Assembly: GCA_017463035.1 (NCBI GenBank)
Contig: JAFTPY010000088.1
Location: 1 to 19,266, forward strand
Direction of reading: 5' to 3'
Length of the DNA stretch: 19,266 bases
From: Lachnospiraceae bacterium
GTDB taxonomy: Bacteria > Bacillota > Clostridia > Lachnospirales > Lachnospiraceae
Shown here: one piece after another, positions 14,893 through 19,266 of the stretch
How the letters are laid out: every line of letters starts with the position of its first letter
Position numbering within the stretch: the stretch's first letter is position 1
Notes under the pieces: model-generated
Told to the model about the DNA's origin: nothing
Databases searched by the model: none
Seen by the model: only the letters and a program-made list of their open reading frames with translations
Made by a program: the position numbers and the translations under genes

Positions 14893-16131
14893 CTATCTCT
14901 CCTGTCTTCGCTGCTCTACGCGCTGTACAACAAAAAATACCACAACAATAAACAGTGCCCAAAGCAATCCTTTCCCAATCAACTCGTTATCCCAAACATC
15001 ATATTTCCGATAAGACTGTCCTAACATAACATTATAGCTGAAGCCTACACTATGTGCCGAATCAAAGCAAAAGACGGTCGGAAGCAGCAATACATTCCGC
15101 AAACCGTGGAACAACAGCTTCCGTTTCTCTTTCTTTTCTATCACAAGAAACACAATCAACAGCATCGGTATTATCATAATAAGCAGAACTGAAAACATCG
15201 GTCCGAGTATAAACAAGCTTTGAATCCGTCCCGATTCCGGGTCAAACTCATTAAAATACGGCAAGACAAGCACAAAAATCGATGCCAGCACCAACGCACC
15301 CAACTGGATCGCATTCATAATCACGCAATTCCGATTCACCGCTACCTTGTCCCTCTTTCTGCCGGCCATCCACCGAAGATAAGGCTCTCTTATCAGTAGC
15401 CAAACCAAAACCAAGCCCAGCACATTCCCCGCAAAGCCCACAAGATAACTTACCAGCTCCGAGACGCTGTCAATATAGAAAAGCGAACGGGAAAATATCG
15501 TCGGAAACGATACCCACACTACAGAAAATGCCGTAAAGAATCCCGCAAAGGAAAGCTTGCCAAGACTATCATCTACCCGCTTCCTATCCTTTTCCTCCGC
15601 ATCCTCGAACAACTCGTTATCCTTCAGTTCCTTGAACTTATTGACCGCGATTATTTCAAGTACCACTGCCGCTGCCACAAACAAAAGAAGCACCGCTAAG
15701 CCCACCACTGACCGATAAAACCCGTAGGTAATTCCAAACATGCAAATCAGTCCCACGACCGACAGCGCGACAGAGATCAATGTTTTTGTTTTAAAGCTCG
15801 ATAACGCACGGGTCATTAACGCTTTCCTCTGACGTTCCGCTCTCTTATCCGGTTTTCCCTTTTCCTCGACACCTTTTTCTTCTGTGCCTGCCCCTGCTTT
15901 CTGTACCGCAGGACTCTGCACCATACGCTCTCCCCGAAGCAATTCGTCACAGGTTACTCCGTACATCTCCGCAATTGCGGGTATCAACATAATATCCGGT
16001 GCACACTCGTCACGCTCCCAACGACTCACCGCTTTATTGGAAACGCCCAGACGGTCGGCCACCTCCTGTTGTGTCATACCGATTGCCTTTCGCAAGGCCG
16101 CCATAAATTGGCCCATAGAATTTCTTGTCAT
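14893..16131 (-). CDS. XRE-type HTH regulator fused to membrane domain
   Basis: A 412-residue protein. Residues 1-66 form an XRE helix-turn-helix domain (MTQQEVADRLGVSNKAVSRWERDECAPD is split across 19-46; DELLRGE follows). A charged linker (about 75-110) comes next, then seven or eight hydrophobic segments between residues 117 and 404. Such proteins are probable membrane-tethered regulators that sense the envelope. The ATG at 16131 has GGGAGG 6 bases upstream and opens the HTH domain; a longer reading to 16254 would add an unrelated Cys-rich stretch. It lies upstream of the C39-like peptidase gene by 33 bp, so the pair probably works together. A 10-bp inverted repeat (16217-16258) lies in its upstream region. 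The signal and target genes are unknown. Confidence 0.87.
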   Translation of the reverse strand: MTRNSMGQFMAALRKAIGMTQQEVADRLGVSNKAVSRWERDECAPDIMLIPAIAEMYGVTCDELLRGERMVQSPAVQKAGAGTEEKGVEEKGKPDKRAERQRKALMTRALSSFKTKTLISVALSVVGLICMFGITYGFYRSVVGLAVLLLFVAAAVVLEIIAVNKFKELKDNELFEDAEEKDRKRVDDSLGKLSFAGFFTAFSVVWVSFPTIFSRSLFYIDSVSELVSYLVGFAGNVLGLVLVWLLIREPYLRWMAGRKRDKVAVNRNCVIMNAIQLGALVLASIFVLVLPYFNEFDPESGRIQSLFILGPMFSVLLIMIIPMLLIVFLVIEKKEKRKLLFHGLRNVLLLPTVFCFDSAHSVGFSYNVMLGQSYRKYDVWDNELIGKGLLWALFIVVVFFVVQRVEQRRQER

Positions 16132-16216
16132 AAAAAACCTCCCATGAAATAATTTCAACCCAATTCTACAAAATCGGCACAAAAAAACACAGCCCGCAGA
16201 CCGAAAATCATTCTCG

Positions 16217-16258
16217 TAAAGTGAGATTCCAACGTTCATAATGTCTTTTCTCACTTTA
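16217..16258. promoter_or_regulatory. Perfect 10-bp inverted repeat before HTH gene
   Basis: TAAAGTGAGA (16217-16226) and TCTCACTTTA (16249-16258) are perfect inverted copies 22 bases apart, in the 155-bp gap between the FMN-type gene and the HTH-membrane gene. The minus strand has no T-run after it, so it is not a clear terminator. The arms are 32 bp apart, about three helical turns, which fits a two-site operator. A weak -10 TAGAAT lies at 16163-16168 without a good -35. Confidence 0.55.
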
Positions 16259-16286
16259 AATATGACTTTTCAGCTTTTGTCCTCAC

Positions 16287-16679
16287 CTAGAACTTCACCT
16301 CTCTCGGTGCACCGCCGAAGCTTTCAAACTTCGCCGTAGCATTTTTAAAGTACAACACCTGGGTATTTCCGTCATCCGCGGAATACATGGCCTGCAAATT
16401 CGGATAGGCATCTAACATCGCCTGACGTGCCTCTCTTCTGTCATCCTCAATCAGTTCTCCTGCCACACGGAGCCATGTTCCGTCCATAAACGCACAAATC
16501 TCCGCTTTCGGGTTCGCTATGAGCTGCTTCGACACCGGCTTTACCTTACCGGTCTGGATATAAAGTTTATCTTCAAAAATATGTACTGTTCCAAAGGGTC
16601 TTACTCTCGGCTGGTCGCCCTCCACCGTAGCCAAATAATAGGTTCCTGCCTTCTTTAAAAACTCGTAAACTTCCTGCAT
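16287..16679 (-). CDS. Pyridoxamine 5'-phosphate oxidase family protein
   Basis: A 130-residue protein of the FMN-binding split-barrel fold. Visible landmarks are the N-terminal TYYLATVEGDQPRVRPFG segment (about 13-30), KLYIQTGKVKPVSKQL (38-53) and WLRVAGEL (69-76), matching the small NimA/NimC-like clostridial members of the family. These bind flavin and may reduce nitro compounds or other small molecules; true PNP oxidase activity is not implied. The ATG at 16679 has GGAGG 8 bases upstream. It appears to be a single gene with its own promoter (16737-16765). No obvious T-run terminator follows, so some transcripts may continue into the HTH gene 155 bp away. Confidence 0.88.
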   Translation of the reverse strand: MQEVYEFLKKAGTYYLATVEGDQPRVRPFGTVHIFEDKLYIQTGKVKPVSKQLIANPKAEICAFMDGTWLRVAGELIEDDRREARQAMLDAYPNLQAMYSADDGNTQVLYFKNATAKFESFGGAPREVKF

Positions 16680-16736
16680 AATTGTAACCTCCTCCGTTGT
16701 TGTATAGCATGAAAAAACCGAATCAATACTATATTA

Positions 16737-16765
16737 AGTATGATATAAGGAGAGGGAAAAGTCAA
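16737..16765 (-). promoter_or_regulatory. Promoter of the PNPOx-like gene
   Basis: On the minus strand a -35 TTGACT (16760-16765), a 17-base spacer and a -10 CATACT (16737-16742), leaving a leader of about 50 bases before the ATG at 16679. Confidence 0.65.
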
Positions 16766-16780
16766 GTAGGTTTCCGTACA

Positions 16781-16930
16781 GGGCGCACTTCGTGCTCACC
16801 CACGTCTACACTTCGTTTCGGTCCGTCCAGAACCAACGTCCACCAGACGTTGTGGACCCTCGCGGCATCGCCGCTCGGTCGTGGGCACGTTCGCATGACT
16901 GTGCAACTGCATGTGAGCAAGCTCACGCAG
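16781..16930. repeat. GC-rich cluster of at least five short hairpins
   Basis: This fills most of the 317-bp gap between the FMN-type gene and the tRNA. Hairpins seen: GGG..GCAC/GTGC..CCC (16781-16801); GTCCA plus CAACGTC with GACGTTG plus TGGAC (16825-16857); GCGGC/GCCGC (16862-16874); GTCGTG/CATGAC (16878-16899); CTGC plus GTGAGC with GCTCAC plus GCAG (16907-16930). The stretch is richer in GC than its surroundings and shows no protein with a ribosome site. It resembles intergenic palindromic repeat clusters, but its sequence differs from the array at 91-273. Confidence 0.65.
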
Positions 16931-16959
16931 TTTGCTCGCATGCTCACTTTGCCTGCACG

Positions 16960-16990
16960 AAAAAAGGCACCACATATCAGATGTGATGCC
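16960..16990 (-). terminator. Terminator of the tRNA-Gln gene
   Basis: On the minus strand GGCATCACAT pairs with ATGTGGTGCC (10 bp, one G-U) around a 5-base loop, followed by six T. It starts 6 bp after the end of the tRNA, so the tRNA is a single-gene transcript. Confidence 0.9.
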
Positions 16991-16996
16991 CTTGAG

Positions 16997-17068
16997 CTGG
17001 GGTACAAGGATTCGAACCTTGAGATGACGGAGTCAGAGTCCGTTGCCTTACCGTTTGGCGATACCCCA
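16997..17068 (-). tRNA. tRNA-Gln (anticodon CTG)
   Basis: A 72-base cloverleaf without encoded CCA. The acceptor stem is TGGGGTA/TACCCCA with discriminator G. The anticodon stem ACGGA/TCCGT holds the loop CTCTGAC, giving anticodon CTG for CAG codons. The T-loop reads GGTTCGAATCC. The acceptor and D-arm sequence fit glutamine tRNAs. It has a near-consensus promoter (17104-17132) and its own terminator. Confidence 0.95.
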
Positions 17069-17103
17069 AAAATATTCCGCTGTATGTCACAGCCACGAAT
17101 GAT

Positions 17104-17132
17104 ATTATAACCAATCTTTTTAAAAAATGCAA
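17104..17132 (-). promoter_or_regulatory. Promoter of the tRNA-Gln gene
   Basis: On the minus strand a -35 TTGCAT (17127-17132), a 17-base spacer and a perfect -10 TATAAT (17104-17109), about 35 bp ahead of the tRNA 5' end. AT-rich tracts upstream (17133-17160) could act as an UP element. Confidence 0.88.
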
Positions 17133-17224
17133 GTACTTTTTTTATTTTTTTCAAAATTTCTGTTTCGGACACTTTTTCTTATACCGACTGCTACTAAGAG
17201 CAAAAGAGAACCTTGCATTTTTCG

Positions 17225-17260
17225 GGGAGGCACTGCGAAAATCAGTGCTTCCCGTTTTTT
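17225..17260 (+). terminator. Isolated plus-strand terminator
   Basis: An 11-bp stem, GGGAGGCACTG with CAGTGCTTCCC (one G-U), 7-base loop, followed by G and six T on the plus strand. On the minus strand the stem is followed by A, so it does not end the ATPase gene transcript in the usual way. No plus-strand gene or good promoter is visible to its left; only a weak TATACC (17180-17185) is present. Confidence 0.7.
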
Positions 17261-17275
17261 CCCTGCTCCTCTTTA

Positions 17276-18583
17276 CTATCGTAATAACACAGCCTCTACC
17301 TCTTCTGCCGCATACAACGGAAGATTCACCAACCAGTCCTGTTCCTTGTAATCCGACATGGACATTCGTATCGCCTTCTCCGGCGCATATTTCTCACAAT
17401 AAGTCTTCATGCTCTTTGCTTTTAAGTTTTCCTCAGCTTTTACCTCAATCGGTACAACCTTTTCACCGTTATCCGCAACAAAATCAATTTCACAGCTTCC
17501 TCTGTCGTTGGTATAATAATAGATCCCGAGATTCTTCTTTGTAACCAACTGTTGCAATACATACTGTTCGGTCAATGCTCCTTTAAACTCCACAAACAAC
17601 GCATTCCCTTCCAACAAGGCGCGATGACCGATTCCCACCATACACCCTAACAGTCCTACATCTACCAAGAACAGTTTAAATGCCTTTAAATCCTCATAGG
17701 CTTTTAACGGCAGCTTCGGAGCAGTTATCCGGCTTACTTTATGCACCAAACCGCAATCGGACAACCACATAATCGCAGCTTCGTAATCCTTCGCCCTGGC
17801 ACCTTCCCGCACCAAGCCGTAAATAAACTTCCGATTTTCCTTTGCCAATTGGGACGGAATGCTGTTCCAAAGCATACGAAGCTTCGGAACAATTTCATTC
17901 GGCGCATGCTTTGAAAAATCCTGTTCGTAAGCGGAAAGAATTCTCTTCTGAATCTCCCTTACCACGGAATAGTCTTTTTCTTCCGCAAAATGCAGTACCA
18001 CCTCCGGCATACCTCCCACAAAATAGTACTGTTTCAGTGCATCTATATAGGTCTGCCTGAAACCGGTAATCATTGCGTAATCGCCCTTTGAAAGAAGTTC
18101 CGCATACTGCTCCTTCCCCGTAGCCATAAGGAACTCCCGAAACGAGAGGGGATACAACTTCAAAAAATCCACCTTACCTACCGGAAACGAAGTGCCGCCA
18201 TGCAATGCAATTCCAAGCAAGGATCCGGCGCATACAATATGATACTGCGGAGCATTCTCATAAAAATATTTTAAGGAAGAAAGTGCCTTCGGAACCTCTT
18301 GAATCTCATCAAAAATCAACAATACCTTCTCCGGTACGATTTTCTTTCCCGAATACAGTTCCAGTCCCTCTATAATACGATTGCAATCCAAATCCTGCTC
18401 AAACAGCTCCGTCATAATACGATTCGAATCAAAATTGATATATACAATCTCTTCATATTCCGTCTTACCGAACTCCTTCATCAGCCATGTTTTCCCTACC
18501 TGTCTGGCACCCTCAATAATTAACGGCTTACGAAACTTGCTTTCCTTCCAACGATGTAATTCCTCCAATGCGAAACGATACAT
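17276..18583 (-). CDS. AAA ATPase with DUF4143 domain
   Basis: A 435-residue protein. The N-terminal AAA_14 domain has Walker A GARQVGKT (25-32), Walker B VLLIFDE (87-93) and a sensor-like CAGSLLG stretch. The C-terminal part has the DUF4143 layout, ending in EIDFVADNG..VPIEVKA (about 365-383), where D367, E380 and K382 resemble a PD-(D/E)xK nuclease-like core. Members of this family are common and often present in many copies in anaerobic bacteria and archaea; their role is not established. The ATG at 18583 follows a GAGGAGG site by 7 bases. It is a single gene with its own promoter at 18609-18637. No terminator in its own direction was found before the tRNA promoter region. Confidence 0.93.
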   Translation of the reverse strand: MYRFALEELHRWKESKFRKPLIIEGARQVGKTWLMKEFGKTEYEEIVYINFDSNRIMTELFEQDLDCNRIIEGLELYSGKKIVPEKVLLIFDEIQEVPKALSSLKYFYENAPQYHIVCAGSLLGIALHGGTSFPVGKVDFLKLYPLSFREFLMATGKEQYAELLSKGDYAMITGFRQTYIDALKQYYFVGGMPEVVLHFAEEKDYSVVREIQKRILSAYEQDFSKHAPNEIVPKLRMLWNSIPSQLAKENRKFIYGLVREGARAKDYEAAIMWLSDCGLVHKVSRITAPKLPLKAYEDLKAFKLFLVDVGLLGCMVGIGHRALLEGNALFVEFKGALTEQYVLQQLVTKKNLGIYYYTNDRGSCEIDFVADNGEKVVPIEVKAEENLKAKSMKTYCEKYAPEKAIRMSMSDYKEQDWLVNLPLYAAEEVEAVLLR

Positions 18584-18608
18584 GAAACCGCCTCCTCTCC
18601 TTTTCTTT

Positions 18609-18637
18609 AGTATACCTTACTTTAACAAAAATTACAA
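18609..18637 (-). promoter_or_regulatory. Promoter of the DUF4143 ATPase gene
   Basis: On the minus strand a -35 TTGTAA (18632-18637), a 17-base spacer and a -10 TATACT (18609-18614), giving a short leader of about 20 bases. The -35 box lies inside the first of three repeated decamers (18632-18705), and a 10-bp palindrome lies directly upstream of it. Confidence 0.75.
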
Positions 18638-18705
18638 CGAAAAAGTGTAGTTTATTACACTTTTTACATTGAAAAATTGTTGAGAGTAACATTTTTTACA
18701 ACGAA
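18632..18705 (-). repeat. Three decamers spaced exactly 32 bp, plus palindrome
   Basis: On the plus strand TTACAACGAA (18632-18641), TTACATTGAA (18664-18673) and TTACAACGAA (18696-18705) recur at intervals of exactly 32 bp. The first two full 32-bp units match at 22 of 32 positions. A perfect palindrome, AAAAAGTGTA/TACACTTTTT (18640-18665), spans the first interval. The array covers the -35 region of the ATPase promoter, so it may be a regulator binding array on one helix face, or a decayed tandem repeat. The rest of the 18706-18814 gap is AT-rich with nothing recognisable. Confidence 0.65.
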
Positions 18706-18814
18706 CCATCTTCTCTGTTTCCCTTCTTTCTACTCTCTTATAGTAAATCTTGATTCACTCAGTTCAAAAATTTTTCCGTTTCACCACATTTTCCCTACCA
18801 TTCGCATCTTTTTA

Positions 18815-18843
18815 TTGTATTCCTCCCCTTCCTATGCTATACT
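18815..18843 (+). promoter_or_regulatory. Promoter of the right-edge gene
   Basis: On the plus strand a -35 TTGTAT (18815-18820), a 17-base spacer and a -10 TATACT (18838-18843) preceded by TGC, an extended -10. The leader to the ATG at 18974 is about 125 bases and carries hairpins at 18849-18871 (TGTAGGC/GCCTTACA) and 18922-18936 (CCCGGA/TCCGGG). Confidence 0.7.
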
Positions 18844-18882
18844 CTTCTTGTAGGCAAACAAAAGCCTTACATCCCGCGGCTC

Positions 18883-18985
18883 GGGGACGGCACCCATAAC
18901 AAAAAACAGCACCGCACATTGCCCGGATGTTCCGGGACTTATAACAAATCTTCTGTGAGAGGGGAAGACACCCATGACAAAAAAC
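18883..18985 (+). repeat. Duplicated start region in the leader
   Basis: Two 25-base segments, 18883-18907 and 18961-18985, match at 22 positions; both read GGGGA, then CACCCAT, then ACAAAAAAC. The downstream copy contains the ATG start of the gene; the upstream copy has ATA at the same place. The offset is 78 bp, a multiple of three, but a TGA at 18956-18958 closes the frame between them. A partial third match (GGGACTTATAACAAA) lies at 18934-18948. Confidence 0.7.
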
Positions 18986-19266
18986 GTAACGGTAACAGAT
19001 GCACAAGGAAACATTATCGGCACCACTTACCCCAAACGGGCCAGTGGGCTCATTAAGAATGGACGGGCGATTTTCGTGGACGACTGTACCATTCGTTTGT
19101 CCGGAAAACCGGAGCCGTCCGATACATACAACACATCGGAGGTAAATCAAATGAATTATATCTTTTTTAATCCACGGAATTGGTCTTTTGATCAGATGCA
19201 GAATAACAATCAACACAGCTTCGGCTACGGCAGAAATAATGGTTTTTCACAATCCTTTCCGGCAGA
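18974..19266 (+). CDS. Partial hypothetical protein, cut by window end
   Basis: An open frame runs from the ATG at 18974 to the last base, at least 97 residues, and is not closed. It starts MTKNVTVTDAQGNIIGTTYP, continues KRASGLIKNGRAIFVDDCTI, and then becomes rich in Asn, Gln and aromatic residues (MNYIFFNPRNWSFDQ). There is no signal peptide or membrane segment so far. The ribosome site is GAGGGG about 9 bases upstream, and a promoter lies at 18815-18843. From memory, uncharacterised Lachnospiraceae proteins begin with a similar VTVTD..G..YPKRA..L.KNGRA pattern; I cannot confirm this here. Function is unknown. It is the only convincing plus-strand gene in the window, divergent from the ATPase gene. 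Confidence 0.8.
   Translation, partial: MTKNVTVTDAQGNIIGTTYPKRASGLIKNGRAIFVDDCTIRLSGKPEPSDTYNTSEVNQMNYIFFNPRNWSFDQMQNNNQHSFGYGRNNGFSQSFPA

Noticed and set aside
16762..17172. Minus-strand open frame of 136 codons with SPNGKATDSDSV in it
   Set aside because: That stretch is the translation of the tRNA-Gln gene, a known false gene type; the frame also runs through the hairpin cluster.
18632..18705. CRISPR array with 32-bp spacing
   Set aside because: The recurring unit is only 10 bp, there are three copies, and the intervening sequences are similar to each other.
18844..18973. Riboswitch or T-box in the leader of the right-edge gene
   Set aside because: No T-box sequence or known aptamer core was seen, and there is no terminator or clear hidden ribosome site; only small hairpins and a duplicated start segment.
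18812..19216. Minus-strand open frame of 134 codons at the right edge
   Set aside because: It overlaps a plus-strand gene with a promoter and a ribosome site, and has no such signals itself.

Overview
The window looks like a chromosomal segment from a low-to-mid GC Gram-positive anaerobe, most likely a member of the Lachnospiraceae (Clostridia). The reasons are the strong AGGAGG-type ribosome sites, sigma-A promoters with 17-base spacers, a YtrA-type GntR/ABC module, a DUF4143 AAA ATPase, an EF-hand/repeat lipoprotein, and an N-terminal sequence near the right edge of a kind I associate from memory with this family. Taxonomy is inference. No phage, insertion sequence or CRISPR array is visible. 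Almost everything is on the minus strand; only the partial gene at the right edge is on plus.

Layout, left to right. 1-304: a long imperfect palindrome (terminator-like), then three copies of a two-hairpin unit, then the terminator of the first operon. 328-3986: an apparent operon read leftwards, soluble methyl-accepting protein -> EF-hand lipoprotein -> YccF membrane protein. 4006-7703: a GntR (YtrA-type) repressor, ABC ATPase and ABC permease with overlapping genes, its own promoter and dyad operator, and a terminator. 7774-13530: a complete sugar PTS operon read leftwards, antiterminator -> EIICBA (PtsG type) -> HPr -> inorganic pyrophosphatase -> enzyme I, preceded by a promoter, a RAT-like element and an overlapping terminator. 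13594-16131: an HTH-membrane protein followed by a membrane-anchored C39-like peptidase. 16287-16765: a small FMN-binding split-barrel protein. 16781-17132: a GC-rich hairpin cluster, a tRNA-Gln(CTG) terminator, the tRNA and its promoter. 17225-18705: an isolated plus-strand terminator, a DUF4143-type ATPase and an unusual promoter region with repeats spaced 32 bp. 18815-19266: a plus-strand promoter, a structured leader and the start of a gene cut by the window end.

How the genes work together. The PTS operon encodes every phosphotransfer step from PEP to a glucose-type sugar: EI, HPr, then EIIA, EIIB and EIIC fused in one protein. It also carries its presumed RNA-binding antiterminator, so sugar supply should set antitermination at the leader. 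Two features stand out. A family I pyrophosphatase lies between ptsH and ptsI, and HPr has Lys at position 46, where the HPr kinase target Ser is usually found. The GntR/ABC cluster is a typical self-repressed stress or export module.

The most interesting unexplained structure is at 13-273. An 11-bp complementary pair could enclose a long terminator-like hairpin and two further hairpins, and the two-hairpin part is repeated in tandem with compensatory base changes between copies.
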